NCBI GenBank assembly: GCA_019454125.1
Contig: CP075365.1
Span: 2,412,218 to 2,476,217 of the forward strand
DNA: 64,000 nucleotides
Origin: Fimbriimonadaceae bacterium
Lineage (GTDB): Bacteria > Armatimonadota > Fimbriimonadia > Fimbriimonadales > Fimbriimonadaceae
Direction of reading: 5' to 3'
Under the pieces are notes generated by a model, which had not been told where the DNA came from, made no database searches, and was given only the letters and a program-made list of their open reading frames with translations. Below are positions 1-9,783 of the stretch, in pieces (the stretch's first letter is position 1; every line of letters begins with the position of its first letter). The position numbers were made by a program, and so were the translations under genes.

Positions 1-814
1 CTTCCTCCTCCAAAGCTGCCGCCCGCTCGTGGGCACAAGGACGAAGGACGACCTCTGTTCCCGGCGGAGCTTGGCTGAGCCGCGCACGCGAGAACGCGGG
101 CAGAAACCCTAGCGGCTCATAACCCCCGATCGTGGGCCCGTCCGGGCCGATCACGATCAAGCTGCGGGCGTCCGGGACTTGGATCGTCCCCGGCGTGATC
201 GGACGACTCAGCCCCGTGCGCTCGCCCACAGGCAAATTGCTCCCTGCGCTCAGTCGGACACCCTCCCTGCTGATCATCGTCCCGACCGTCGCCTCCACCT
301 CGAAGCCAGGCGGCGTCGCGGCCAGATAGGGCAGGTCCAGCACGCCGTCTCCGATCCACCAGGGCTTCACCCGTTGCGCAAAGCGCCGCCCCGCGGAAGG
401 GCCTTCGGTCGCAAACTCCGCCCCCGGCTCAATCGACCCCACCGGCCCCGAGGCCAAGCCCGGGTCTGTGGCAATGGCAAGCCGCAACCCCCACCGGGCC
501 GGCCGGACACGGATCCGAGACCCCGAGCCGACCGCGACCGCCGACCCCGTTGGGACGCTCTGCGAATCGACCCAGACCTCGTGCCCGCCCCCGACGAACG
601 CCACCGCTCCGGGCTCCCTCACCTCGACATCGAGCGAAGCCATCGTCAGCTCAAGCGTCGGCCCGGCTGTGGCGTGGCCCAACAACGCCCTCGCCAAACG
701 GGCGGAATCGGGGTCGCACCAGCCGCCCGGCGGCACCCCGAAATGCCGCAAGCCGAACCGGCACCCAGCCACCAAGCGGACGTCGCCGCCCACCTCCGCC
801 ACCCGGAGGGTCAA
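1..814 (-). CDS. pxpC: 5-oxoprolinase subunit C (PxpC/KipA-type), partial
   Basis: Reading the minus strand from a TTG at 814 gives an open frame of about 271 codons that runs off the window start, so the C-terminus is missing. The product has the biotin-dependent-carboxyltransferase-like fold of PxpC/KipA: 'FGVPPGGWCD' near the N-terminus matches the family GVPxxGxxD motif, and 'GTIQVPD' followed by 'PTIGGYEPLGF' matches the conserved late block. In the known pathway PxpC acts with PxpA and PxpB in ATP-dependent opening of 5-oxoproline to glutamate. The TTG overlaps the pxpA stop (TTGA), so translation is probably coupled. A GTG at 802 is a possible later start. The family call is firm; substrate specificity is inferred. 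Confidence 0.85.
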   Translation of the reverse strand, partial: MTLRVAEVGGDVRLVAGCRFGLRHFGVPPGGWCDPDSARLARALLGHATAGPTLELTMASLDVEVREPGAVAFVGGGHEVWVDSQSVPTGSAVAVGSGSRIRVRPARWGLRLAIATDPGLASGPVGSIEPGAEFATEGPSAGRRFAQRVKPWWIGDGVLDLPYLAATPPGFEVEATVGTMISREGVRLSAGSNLPVGERTGLSRPITPGTIQVPDARSLIVIGPDGPTIGGYEPLGFLPAFSRARLSQAPPGTEVVLRPCAHERAAALEEE

Positions 815-1488
815 GCCCCGACCTCGTAGCCAGCCCCGACAAGGGCCGCGCGCACGCGGTGCAAGGTCTCGGACGCCTGCGGGCCATCGCCGTGGACGCA
901 GAGAGAGTCCACGCCCGCAGCAAGACGCACCGCCTGCGCGGCCGCTTCGGCCGGTGCGAGCATCGCCCCCGGCCCTCCGCGAGGCAAGAGCCGCCCTCCT
1001 TCGCCATAGCCACGGTCGGCGAACCCTTCGCGGAAGAAGCCAACCCCCACGCTCTCCGCCGCCGATTCGTGGGCCGTCGCCGCCAAGCCCAAGAGAGGCA
1101 AGCCTGTCTCCCGAAGGCATGCGCAAAGACACTCGAAAGCCCACCCCTCGCTCGCCGACTCGTTGTAGAAGGCTCCGTGAGGCTTCAAATACGCCGCGCC
1201 CTCGGCCATGCCAAAGCGGCACTGGTCCAGCAGCGAGGCGCGGACCAGGGTCGGGTCAAGCCCTGTGGCACCAATCCCCACCCGGCCAAAGTTCGCCCGG
1301 TCCGGATAGCCCGGGTGGATGCCCACGCGCAAACACGCCTCTCTCGCCAGCGCCATCGTCTCCAGGGCCAGCACGCGCGATCCTGCATGCTCCCCCGCGC
1401 AGACGTTCGCACTGCTCGCGAGGGCCATCAGGCTCTGGTCGTCCGGAGAACCCTCGCCGAGATCGACGTTGAGGTCGATCCGCTTCAC
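811..1488 (-). CDS. pxpA: 5-oxoprolinase subunit A (LamB/YcsF family)
   Basis: A 225-residue protein with the LamB/YcsF signature. It begins '[13 protein letters not shown]', followed by 'ANVCAGEHAG', 'GIHPGYPD', 'LKPHGAFYN' and 'CVHGDGP', all hallmarks of the PxpA subunit. PxpA works with PxpB and PxpC in cleaving 5-oxoproline (pyroglutamate), a damage product of glutamine and glutamate. It is somewhat shorter than typical members of about 250 residues, but the conserved blocks are all present. It overlaps pxpB upstream by 4 bases and pxpC downstream by 4 bases, so the three subunits are very likely made from one mRNA. No separate promoter is visible. Confidence 0.92.
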   Translation of the reverse strand: MKRIDLNVDLGEGSPDDQSLMALASSANVCAGEHAGSRVLALETMALAREACLRVGIHPGYPDRANFGRVGIGATGLDPTLVRASLLDQCRFGMAEGAAYLKPHGAFYNESASEGWAFECLCACLRETGLPLLGLAATAHESAAESVGVGFFREGFADRGYGEGGRLLPRGGPGAMLAPAEAAAQAVRLAAGVDSLCVHGDGPQASETLHRVRAALVGAGYEVGA

Positions 1489-2141
1489 AGCCGCTGCCCC
1501 TCCAGGTCGTGAAACTCGTCCGGGCGGATCGGCCGGAAGACGACCGTGTCACCCGCTTCGATCGGGAAATAGCCCTCGGCCGGGTCGCAGACCACGAGCG
1601 GAGTGCGTCCGATCAACCGCCACCCGCCGGGGCTCCGCCCCGGATAGATCCCGGTCTGTCTCCCCGTCACCCCCACCGCCCCAGGCAAGACCGCGGCCCG
1701 TGGCGAGGGGAGACGGCCCAAGCCGCAAAGCCGTTCCGGCAACCAACCCAGATAGGGAAAGCCGGGCTGGAACCCGATGGCATAGCACGTATAGGCCGAC
1801 CCGGAGTGGAGGGCGACGAAGTCGCTTTCGCTGAGCCCCAGTTCCCCTGCCGCCTCGGCCAGGTCTGGTCCGAGCTCATAGCAGCAGGGCACGGTCAGAT
1901 CCTTAGTCGTGCCCTCTTCGGGAACCACGAGGCCATCGAGAAGCCCCTCAAGCTCCTCGGCTATGATAGTGTCGCTATAGTAAAGCCCCAGCGCGTCGTA
2001 CGACGAGTTGACGTCCAGCAGGCCTTCGACCTCCATCGTGCGCAACGCCCGGGCAACAAGATGGGCGGGCCGACCGTCCAATATCTCGACAAGCACGGCG
2101 TCAAGCCCCATAGACCGGACCCGGAACCACTTTCCACCCAC
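1485..2141 (-). CDS. pxpB: 5-oxoprolinase subunit B (PxpB/KipI-type)
   Basis: A 218-residue cytosolic protein of the KipI/PxpB family. 'GLDAVLVEI' near the start matches the family GDxALLVEF region, and '[10 protein letters not shown]' with '[20 protein letters not shown]' is the highly conserved core; the segment ending '[16 protein letters not shown]' follows it. I chose the GTG at 2141 because 'GGGAG' lies about five bases upstream. An in-frame ATG at 2111 would also keep the domain, while the longest frame (to 2192) would overlap the divergent dut start. It is the first gene of the pxpB-pxpA-pxpC operon, and the 4-base overlap with pxpA implies coupled translation. Confidence 0.88.
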   Translation of the reverse strand: MGGKWFRVRSMGLDAVLVEILDGRPAHLVARALRTMEVEGLLDVNSSYDALGLYYSDTIIAEELEGLLDGLVVPEEGTTKDLTVPCCYELGPDLAEAAGELGLSESDFVALHSGSAYTCYAIGFQPGFPYLGWLPERLCGLGRLPSPRAAVLPGAVGVTGRQTGIYPGRSPGGWRLIGRTPLVVCDPAEGYFPIEAGDTVVFRPIRPDEFHDLEGQRL

Positions 2142-2161
2142 AAAAGCTCCCGAAGACGCAT

Positions 2162-2167
2162 TGTAAT
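2162..2167 (+). promoter_or_regulatory. -10-like box just upstream of dut
   Basis: TGTAAT ends six bases before the dut ATG at 2174, and no Shine-Dalgarno lies between. The spacing predicts a transcript that begins at or next to the ATG (leaderless). Confidence 0.45.
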
Positions 2168-2173
2168 CCCACC

Positions 2174-2614
2174 ATGGACCCCGCGCTCTCAATACCGATC
2201 CTGCTGGAACCCGGTGCCGCCGCTCCGGAATACGCCACCGAGGGCGCGGCTGGACTGGACCTGCGCAGCAACGAGGGAGTCGAGCTCCAGCCCCTCGAAA
2301 GGAGACTCGTGGGCACGGGCGTGCGGATCGCGCTGCCCCCTGGCTATGAGGGCCAGGTGCGTCCCCGGAGCGGCCTCGCCATGCGCCTCGGCCTCAGCAT
2401 GGTGAACGCCCCCGGGACGATCGACTCGGACTATCGAGGTGAGATCAAGGTCATCCTGATAAACCTGGGTTCGGACCCGATTCGTCTGGAAAAGGGAGAG
2501 CGGATCGCCCAGCTCGTCGTGGCCCGCTATGAGCGCGCAAACCTCGTCGTCGTCCCGGAACTTTCTGAATCAGCCCGTGGCGCGGGCGGGTTTGGAAGCA
2601 CAGGAACCAGCTAG
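2174..2614 (+). CDS. dut: dUTP diphosphatase (dUTPase)
   Basis: A 146-residue trimeric-type dUTPase that hydrolyses dUTP to dUMP and pyrophosphate, keeping uracil out of DNA and feeding thymidylate synthesis. All five family motifs are present: 'AAGLDLRS' (residues 25-32), 'RPRSGLA' (63-69), '[12 protein letters not shown]' (78-89, with the catalytic Asp and the base-stacking Tyr), 'RIAQLV' (110-115) and the C-terminal '[10 protein letters not shown]' (135-144) that closes over the phosphates. Length is normal for the family. It is divergent from pxpB and followed after three bases by the zinc-ribbon/TPR gene, so the two may be cotranscribed. Confidence 0.97.
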   Translation: MDPALSIPILLEPGAAAPEYATEGAAGLDLRSNEGVELQPLERRLVGTGVRIALPPGYEGQVRPRSGLAMRLGLSMVNAPGTIDSDYRGEIKVILINLGSDPIRLEKGERIAQLVVARYERANLVVVPELSESARGAGGFGSTGTS

Positions 2615-2617
2615 CCC

Positions 2618-3622
2618 ATGGAAATGTGTCCCAAGTGTTTTGAGATGAACCCGGCCGAGGCCGAGTTCTGCTCCCAGTGCGGCGCGGCGCTCAAAGAGGC
2701 CGGCGACGGGAGCGACGCGGAAGTCTATAAGGAGTTCGCGCGAGCGAACCTCTTTCGCATGCGCGGCGACAGCAAGTCCGCCATTGACGTGTGCCTCGGC
2801 GTGCTCCGCCGGTTCCCGAACAACGTGACCGCCCACGGCTTGCTCGGCGACATCTATGGCGAGAGCGGCCAGCTTCGCGAGTCCGCCCAGTGGTACGAGA
2901 TGGCGCTCGACCTCGATCCCGAGGCGCAGGGCATGCGCGCGAAGCTCGAGGCCGTGAACGAGCGCGCCAAGCGGGAAGAGGCTTCCCAGGCAGCGGAACA
3001 GATCGGCCTTCCCCCAAAGCCCCAAACGCCTTGGGCGTACATCGCCTTGGTCGCCGTGCTCGTGCTAGCCGTCGGGACCTCCGCGTACCTTCTCGGGCGA
3101 CAGTCGCCCCCCGGGCCGGCCCCGACCGCCATGCACCAGCCGATCGAAATCGACGCCCCACCGGTGCAGCAGCCCCCCGTCACCAGACCGGCCCCTCCGA
3201 CGGAAGAGAATGAACCCGTCCCCGCCGACACTCCAATCCGAGCCGGTGCGCTCGCCGCCGCCGTCCAAGCAGAAATCCAGGGCGCCGTCACCGTGATCGC
3301 CGCGACCCAAGACCCGCGCGGGCCACGAATCAGCGTCAACGTCGCCGACCAGGAAGACATCGACCCGCGGGTCACCGCGCTCACCGCTGGGCTCGCCGCC
3401 TTTGCCGCACGGCCCCAAGTGGCCCGGGTGCACGTCACCGTCCTCGGCAAAGAGCCAGTCTTCGCGGGAACGGTCTACGCCGAAGAGGCGCGCCGCATCC
3501 AGTCAAGCATCCAAGCGGGACAGCCGCTCAGCAGCCTTCTGGACGGAGCGTTCACCGACGTTTGGCCCACCCCGTCGGAAGGGCAGGCGCCTAGCGCCAC
3601 AACAGGTCCGGGCGGACAATGA
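2618..3622 (+). CDS. zinc-ribbon, TPR-repeat, single-pass membrane protein
   Basis: A 334-residue protein of unknown function with a clear architecture. A double-CxxC zinc ribbon (Cys4, Cys7, Cys18, Cys21) is followed by TPR-like helices at about residues 35-110 (for example 'AHGLLGDIYGESGQLRES'). One transmembrane helix lies at about 138-160. Next comes a proline-rich linker (about 165-205) and a C-terminal region resembling an extracytoplasmic alpha/beta domain. It lacks a signal peptide, so the N-terminal ribbon and TPR probably face the cytoplasm. It follows dut by three bases and its last 32 bases overlap the convergent purA gene. The TPR suggests a protein-protein adaptor; no partner can be named. 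Confidence 0.8.
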   Translation: MEMCPKCFEMNPAEAEFCSQCGAALKEAGDGSDAEVYKEFARANLFRMRGDSKSAIDVCLGVLRRFPNNVTAHGLLGDIYGESGQLRESAQWYEMALDLDPEAQGMRAKLEAVNERAKREEASQAAEQIGLPPKPQTPWAYIALVAVLVLAVGTSAYLLGRQSPPGPAPTAMHQPIEIDAPPVQQPPVTRPAPPTEENEPVPADTPIRAGALAAAVQAEIQGAVTVIAATQDPRGPRISVNVADQEDIDPRVTALTAGLAAFAARPQVARVHVTVLGKEPVFAGTVYAEEARRIQSSIQAGQPLSSLLDGAFTDVWPTPSEGQAPSATTGPGGQ

Positions 3623-4877
3623 CAGTCTGGTCGCGCTCAGGGCCGATGCTGAGGATCGCCATCGGCGTGTCCGTCAGGTCCTCGATCGCGGAGAGATAGC
3701 GCTGCGCCGAAGCCGGCAGGTCGGAGATCTGACGCGCCGAGGTCAAGTCTTCCGACCAGCCTTCGAACTCCTCATAGACCGGCTCCACCCGTTCCCAGTC
3801 CTCGCTGCAATAAGGCAACCCGGGAAGGAGCTCGCCGTCCAGCCGGTACCCGGTGGCCACTTTCAGCTTCTCGATGCCCGAAAGCACGTCCAAGCGGGTC
3901 AGGATCCAACCGCTCAACGAGTTGACCCGGGCGGAATAGCGCAAGACCTTGAGGTCGAGCCAGCCGCACCTCCGGGGACGGCCCGTCGTCGTTCCGAATT
4001 CCTGGCCCTGTCGGCGGATAGCTTCGCCTGTCTCGTCCAAAAGCTCGGTCGGGAACGGCCCTTCGCCGACCCGCGTCGTGTAAGCCTTCGCCACCGCCAG
4101 CACCGAGTGGATGTCGCGCGGGCCGATCCCGGTTCCGAGACAGGCGCCTCCCGCGATCGGGTGGCTGCTTGTGACATAGGGATAGGTGCCGTGGTCGAGG
4201 TCCAGCATGGTGCCCTGGGCGCCCTCGAACATGACCTTGTCGCCCCTCAGCACCGCTTCCTGGACGATCGTGTCGGTGTCCACGACATATGGGCCAAGAC
4301 GCTGGCCGAGCGCCTGGTACTCCCGGTAGAGGGCCTCCGCGTCAAAGGTCGAGCCGGCACTGTCGTACGCCCCGTTCCGCAGCTCGGCCAGGCCGGTCAA
4401 CTTCTGGCGCAGCCTCTCCGGTCGCACGAGGTCGACCATCCGAATGCCGGTGCGGCGGACCTTGTCGGTATAGGTCGGGCCGATACCGCGGGAGGTGGTC
4501 CCGATCTTGTCCTTCCCCCGCGCCTCTTCCTGTCGGGCGTCGTCCTGGCGGTGGAACGGAAAGACGACGTGGGCCGAAGGACTCACGACGAGCCGGCCGA
4601 TCTCAGGGCGTCGGGACTTTAGGTTATCCAGCTCATCCAGGAGCGCTTTCGGACAGACGGCCGTGCCGCCCCCGATGACCGAGACGACCCCCGGGTGCAA
4701 GATCGCGGCCGGGAGCAGGTGGAACTTGAACACCTCCTCGCCCACCGTCACCGTGTGGCCCGCGTTGTTCCCTCCGCTATAGCGGACGACCACCTTGGCG
4801 TCGCCGCCAAGAACGTCCACCATCTTCCCCTTTGCTTCGTCGCCCCATTGGGCGCCAACGATCACCAATGTCGGCAT
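3591..4877 (-). CDS. purA: adenylosuccinate synthetase
   Basis: A 428-residue GTP-dependent enzyme that joins IMP and aspartate to form adenylosuccinate, the first committed step to AMP. The N-terminal P-loop-like segment reads 'QWGDEAKGK' where the family has GDEGKGK; 'NNAGHTV', 'GTTSRGIGP' and 'TTGRPRRCGW' (IMP/aspartate binding) are all present. Length is normal. The start is supported by a GGAG-type site about eight bases upstream. The 3' end overlaps the convergent zinc-ribbon/TPR gene by 32 bases. The Gly-to-Ala change in the glycine loop is the only oddity; the rest of the active site looks intact. Confidence 0.96.
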   Translation of the reverse strand: MPTLVIVGAQWGDEAKGKMVDVLGGDAKVVVRYSGGNNAGHTVTVGEEVFKFHLLPAAILHPGVVSVIGGGTAVCPKALLDELDNLKSRRPEIGRLVVSPSAHVVFPFHRQDDARQEEARGKDKIGTTSRGIGPTYTDKVRRTGIRMVDLVRPERLRQKLTGLAELRNGAYDSAGSTFDAEALYREYQALGQRLGPYVVDTDTIVQEAVLRGDKVMFEGAQGTMLDLDHGTYPYVTSSHPIAGGACLGTGIGPRDIHSVLAVAKAYTTRVGEGPFPTELLDETGEAIRRQGQEFGTTTGRPRRCGWLDLKVLRYSARVNSLSGWILTRLDVLSGIEKLKVATGYRLDGELLPGLPYCSEDWERVEPVYEEFEGWSEDLTSARQISDLPASAQRYLSAIEDLTDTPMAILSIGPERDQTVIVRPDLLWR

Positions 4878-5012
4878 CCTCGATTCTCCACCCCCGCCGA
4901 CAAATCAGCCGGCGGACCCAAACTACGAGGATCCGCCGGCCGGGCCGTTGCGCCTTTTCTCGAAGCAAAATTCTACCCTGGCTAGAAAAGTGAGATTTTC
5001 TGCGCCAGCCTC

Positions 5013-5041
5013 TTCCACTTTCAAGATAGTGGTGCTATAAT
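5013..5041 (+). promoter_or_regulatory. sigma70-type promoter for a small-ORF region
   Basis: TTCCAC (5013-5018) and a perfect TATAAT (5036-5041) are separated by 17 bases, the best -35/-10 pair noticed in the window. It points rightward into a region with no recognised gene. An AAGGAG site follows at 5044-5049. Confidence 0.6.
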
Positions 5042-5056
5042 GTAAGGAGCTGTTCA

Positions 5057-5248
5057 TTGGAACGGCTAGTGAAAGACAGTGTTGCCCTGCAGCAATGTCG
5101 TTGTTTCGAAAGGAAGGTTGCAATGTATCCTGGGTCTGACGGCCATGGCCGTGTACGCCATTGGGCAGACCACCGGTGCCCCATATTGAAAAATATGGAA
5201 AAACCGCTTCAGAGCCGTCACGAAAGACTCCAGGGCTGGCAACAATAA
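5057..5248 (+). CDS. candidate small protein of unknown function
   Basis: A 63-codon frame starting at TTG 5057, about seven bases after the AAGGAG at 5044-5049 and downstream of the TATAAT promoter. An internal ATG at 5123 has its own AAGGAAGG site about five bases upstream and would give a 41-residue product. The composition (rich in Arg, His, Gln and Cys, few hydrophobics) is not typical of a known family. Another frame over the same bases (GTG 5079 to TGA at 5189) encodes a short hydrophobic peptide ending 'YAIGQTTGAPY', so which frame, if any, is translated is open. The region could also be a non-coding RNA. Confidence 0.25.
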   Translation: MERLVKDSVALQQCRCFERKVAMYPGSDGHGRVRHWADHRCPILKNMEKPLQSRHERLQGWQQ

Positions 5249-5270
5249 AATTACCAGAGGTACATGAAGG

Positions 5271-5354
5271 ATGCTCATTAAAATGATCGTCGTCGTGCCG
5301 AGCGTGGCACTCACGCTCGCTGGCCTGATCTTCAAAAAAGTCCTCGAGGACTAA
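5271..5354 (+). CDS. candidate 27-residue membrane peptide
   Basis: ATG at 5271 opens 27 codons ending at TAA 5352-5354. The product is one hydrophobic helix flanked by charge: it begins 'MLIKMIVVV' and ends 'LIFKKVLED'. GAGG lies ten bases before the ATG and GAAGG is immediately adjacent. An in-frame ATG at 5283 could also serve. It sits downstream of the promoter at 5013-5041 and just before the convergent end of ribBA. No family is recognised and no homologue was checked. Confidence 0.3.
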   Translation: MLIKMIVVVPSVALTLAGLIFKKVLED

Positions 5355-5367
5355 GACACTCGGCCGC

Positions 5368-6567
5368 TCACGGTAGAGCGTGCCGCAACTTGATTCGCTT
5401 GGTTTCTAGATATCGGGCGCTGTGCTCGGTGGGTTCGACCACCAACGGCACGTGCTCAACGATTTCAAGGCCGTAGCCTTGCAGCCCCGCCCTCTTGGCG
5501 GGGTTGTTTGTCATAAGCCGCATCTTCCTCACGCCAAGGTCCAGCAGCACTTGCGAACCCAGGCCGTAGTCCCGCAAGTCCGGCTTGAACCCGAGCGCCT
5601 CGTTCGCCTCGACCGTGTCAAGGCCCGAGTCCTGCAGCTCGTAAGCCCGCAGCTTGTTCAGGATGCCGATCCCACGACCTTCCTGGGCGATGTAGAGCAA
5701 CACACCCCTCCCTTCCGCCTCGATCATGTCCAGGGCCTTGGCAAGCTGGTCGCCGCAGTCGCACCGCAGGGAGCCGATGATGTCGCCCGTCAGGCACGAG
5801 GAGTGCACTCGCACCAAGACCGGGGTCTCCGGGTCGATCTCCCCCTTGATCAGGGCCAGGTATGGGTTCGGGTCGACATTCGTCTCATAGGCGACCAGTG
5901 AGAAGAGCCCGTGCTTGGTGGGCAGGCTGATCGGTCCCGCCACCCGGCGCACCAACTTCTCGGTCCGCCTTCGATATTCGATCAAGTCCGCGATCGTGAT
6001 GATCTTGAGCCCGTGCTTCTCGGCATAGGGCACGAGCCGGTCTAGCCGCATCATCTCGCCGTCGTCGCCGATGATCTCCACCCCGACCGCCACCTCCTGC
6101 AGCCCTGCGAGGCGGCAGAGGTCGACGCTCGCCTCGGTGTGCCCGGCCCGGCGCAGCACCCCACCTTTTTCGGCCCGCAAGGGGATCACGTGCCCTGGCC
6201 GCATTAGGTCGTCGGCCGTGGCCTTCGGGTCACAGAAGACGGCCACCGTCTTCGCCCGGTCGCCCGCGCTCACGCCCGTCGTCGTCCCATGGACGGCGTC
6301 GACCGTCTCCGCCATCGCCGTGCCGAGCCGAGCCGTGTTCTGTTTGGTCATCATCGGCACGCCTAGCTCGGCCAGGCGCTCGGCGGTCGTGGGGATGAAC
6401 GGCACCCCGCGACCGTGCGTGATCATGAAGTTCATCGCCTCCGGCGTGCACCTTTCGCCAGCCATGATGAGGTCGCCCTCGTTCTCTCGGTCGGGGTCGT
6501 CGACGACGATCACCATCTTGCCGGCCTGGATGTCCGCGATGGCCTCCGGGATCGAAGCAAAGCCCAT
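5368..6567 (-). CDS. ribBA: bifunctional DHBP synthase / GTP cyclohydrolase II
   Basis: A 399-residue fusion carrying out both entry steps of riboflavin synthesis. The N-terminal RibB half has 'DDPDRENEGDLI' (about residues 23-34) and 'RRAGHTEASVDL', the ribulose-5-phosphate active site that makes 3,4-dihydroxybutanone-4-phosphate. The C-terminal RibA half has 'HSSCLTGDIIGSLRCDCGDQ', containing the three zinc Cys, then 'QEGRGIGILNKLRAYELQD' and 'MTNNPAKR', for GTP cyclohydrolase II. Start M at 6567 was chosen because the upstream extension (to 6675) does not resemble the family. A TAGAAT hexamer ends about ten bases before the start and no Shine-Dalgarno is seen. No FMN riboswitch fits in the short upstream gap. 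Confidence 0.96.
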   Translation of the reverse strand: MGFASIPEAIADIQAGKMVIVVDDPDRENEGDLIMAGERCTPEAMNFMITHGRGVPFIPTTAERLAELGVPMMTKQNTARLGTAMAETVDAVHGTTTGVSAGDRAKTVAVFCDPKATADDLMRPGHVIPLRAEKGGVLRRAGHTEASVDLCRLAGLQEVAVGVEIIGDDGEMMRLDRLVPYAEKHGLKIITIADLIEYRRRTEKLVRRVAGPISLPTKHGLFSLVAYETNVDPNPYLALIKGEIDPETPVLVRVHSSCLTGDIIGSLRCDCGDQLAKALDMIEAEGRGVLLYIAQEGRGIGILNKLRAYELQDSGLDTVEANEALGFKPDLRDYGLGSQVLLDLGVRKMRLMTNNPAKRAGLQGYGLEIVEHVPLVVEPTEHSARYLETKRIKLRHALP

Positions 6568-6674
6568 GTCTGTACCGATTCTACGGTGCGACGCAGGACT
6601 CGTGCGAAGCAAATGTCCTTTTTCGGCGACATAAAAGACGTCAGCCAGATCGCTTCTCTGCCAAAGTCTCTCCA

Positions 6675-7349
6675 ATGTGGCGCCGCGCGCTCCTTCTCGC
6701 CCTACTTCCGCTGGTCGGCTGCGGCCCCAAGGAGGTCACGACCCTCAACGCGTCCGCACCCGAACCGACCGTCCCGACCCAGTGGCAGCTCCACAACGAA
6801 CCGAGGGCCAAGGCCAGCATCGCCGCGCCGATCGATTGGCGCACGCCCCAGCAAGAGAAGAATGAGATGGCCGGGGGCACGGGCCAGGTTGAGACCGATC
6901 CCAATTCCATCCTCGACATGGGTGGATCCGCGGCAGGATCGCTCCCGCCGGGACCGATGAGCGTCTCCCCGACCTTCGAGGAGCCGCGCACCGGTAACGC
7001 GCTCGTCCTCCGCAAGAAGGGCATGGTCGGCGAGACGTCGTTCCCGACGCGAATCACCGTCGAGTACGAGACAGTAGCGGGTGGCACCAGCCTTGCGGAG
7101 CAGGCCAAGAAGGTCGAAGGCAAGTTCCCCGGCCTGAAATCGTCGGAGCAACTCAGCCTCGCTATCGGCCCCGTGCAAAAACTCGTCCACCGAGTGAAAA
7201 GCCGGGACGGCGAGACAGGCACGATCGTCAGCTACGTGGTCGTGGACAAAGAAGACGTCTGGAACGTCCGCTTCCAGACTGAGCAGGACCAGGCGACGGT
7301 CACGAGCGTCTGCGACCAGGTGATGGAAACGTTCCGGCCCCTAAAATGA
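6675..7349 (+). CDS. putative lipoprotein of unknown function
   Basis: A 224-residue exported protein. The N-terminus 'MWRRALLLALLPLVGC' is a lipoprotein signal with a lipobox ending at Cys16, so the mature protein should be diacylated and anchored to a membrane (lnt is in this window). A low-complexity linker is followed by a domain resembling those that report on fitted or numeric-like beta structures, but no family is recognised. It is divergent from ribBA, with about 107 bases between starts, and precedes pyrG. A weak CAAAGT hexamer ends seven bases before the ATG. Function unknown. Confidence 0.7.
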   Translation: MWRRALLLALLPLVGCGPKEVTTLNASAPEPTVPTQWQLHNEPRAKASIAAPIDWRTPQQEKNEMAGGTGQVETDPNSILDMGGSAAGSLPPGPMSVSPTFEEPRTGNALVLRKKGMVGETSFPTRITVEYETVAGGTSLAEQAKKVEGKFPGLKSSEQLSLAIGPVQKLVHRVKSRDGETGTIVSYVVVDKEDVWNVRFQTEQDQATVTSVCDQVMETFRPLK

Positions 7350-7440
7350 CGAAGCGACGCAAAGCGTCATCGCGCGCCGGCCGCCTCGCCTGAGCCCATT
7401 CCGCGCCTGAAAGGGCTCGAAGTTCGGAGCGCCGGTCGCG

Positions 7441-7446
7441 TATAAT
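7441..7446 (+). promoter_or_regulatory. -10 box upstream of pyrG
   Basis: Perfect TATAAT preceded by GCG, 69 bases before the pyrG ATG. No convincing -35 at 17 bases. Confidence 0.45.
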
Positions 7447-7452
7447 TCGTGA

Positions 7453-9132
<1,680 letters not shown>

Positions 9133-9185
9133 GGCGCCGAGGGGCCGCCTGCGGGGTCTGACCCGGCCATAGGCCGTGGGGGCTT

Positions 9186-9191
9186 CATAAT
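9186..9191 (+). promoter_or_regulatory. -10-like box at the start of the 9199 gene
   Basis: CATAAT ends seven bases before ATG 9199 and overlaps an earlier ATG at 9190. This spacing favours ATG 9199 as the first base of a leaderless transcript. Confidence 0.45.
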
Positions 9192-9198
9192 GCAGGCA

Positions 9199-9777
9199 AT
9201 GCGCCCCGACTCCCCCTCCCCCCGCTCCGCTGAGTTCGACGAGTTCCGTCGGGAGCTTCTCCTTGGGTCGAAGCCGGTCGCGGGCGAAGAGCGCGAAGCG
9301 TGGTTCGAGCGGCTCAAGGCGCTCTGTGAAGCCCTTTTCCCCGATTCCCAACGCCTCGAACGCAAGCCCGGACTGGCCTCGCGGCTCTTCAGCATTGAAG
9401 TGTCGCTGCCGGACAAGGACAAGTTCCTCCTTCTAGACCTCGCGAACGAGCTCGACGACAACTGGCGGGCCGAGACCAAGCCGCTCGTAAAGGCAGGCTC
9501 CAGTTGCACCTATCTCGACCGGCTGGACGCCATCTGGGAATGGGTGGTCGACCTCGGCGACCGGTTCGTGACCGGGCACGTGAAGCTTCGCAACTACGGC
9601 CTGGAACCCCGGTCGCACGAACGGCCCAAGACCGGGTACCGACCGGCCGCGCCGGGCCGACCCAGCGGCGGCGGCGGTTTCAACCGAGGGCCGCGCCGAG
9701 ACTTCGGCCCGCCGAACAAGGGAGGCCGGTTCCAAAAGCCGGGCAGCAGGCCACCGCGACGCCACTCCGGCGACTAA
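9199..9777 (+). CDS. hypothetical protein with basic Gly/Arg-rich tail
   Basis: A 192-residue protein of no recognised family. Residues 1 to about 130 look like a compact helical domain ('EEREAWFERLKALCEALFP', 'WRAETKPLVKAG'). The last 55 or so are disordered, rich in Gly, Arg, Pro and Phe ('GGGGFNRGPRRDFGPP', 'GGRFQKPGSRPPRR'). Such RGG-like tails usually bind RNA or other polyanions, so a nucleic-acid role is a reasonable inference but unproven. ATG 9190 is an alternative start, yet it lies inside the CATAAT box. The gene is six bases upstream of the GNAT gene, suggesting one operon. Confidence 0.7.
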   Translation: MRPDSPSPRSAEFDEFRRELLLGSKPVAGEEREAWFERLKALCEALFPDSQRLERKPGLASRLFSIEVSLPDKDKFLLLDLANELDDNWRAETKPLVKAGSSCTYLDRLDAIWEWVVDLGDRFVTGHVKLRNYGLEPRSHERPKTGYRPAAPGRPSGGGGFNRGPRRDFGPPNKGGRFQKPGSRPPRRHSGD

Positions 9778-9783
9778 CGAAGA

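Noticed and set aside
5181-5196. CATATT-GAAA-AATATG small hairpin
   Set aside because: Six-base AT-rich arms are too weak to call a terminator or operator.
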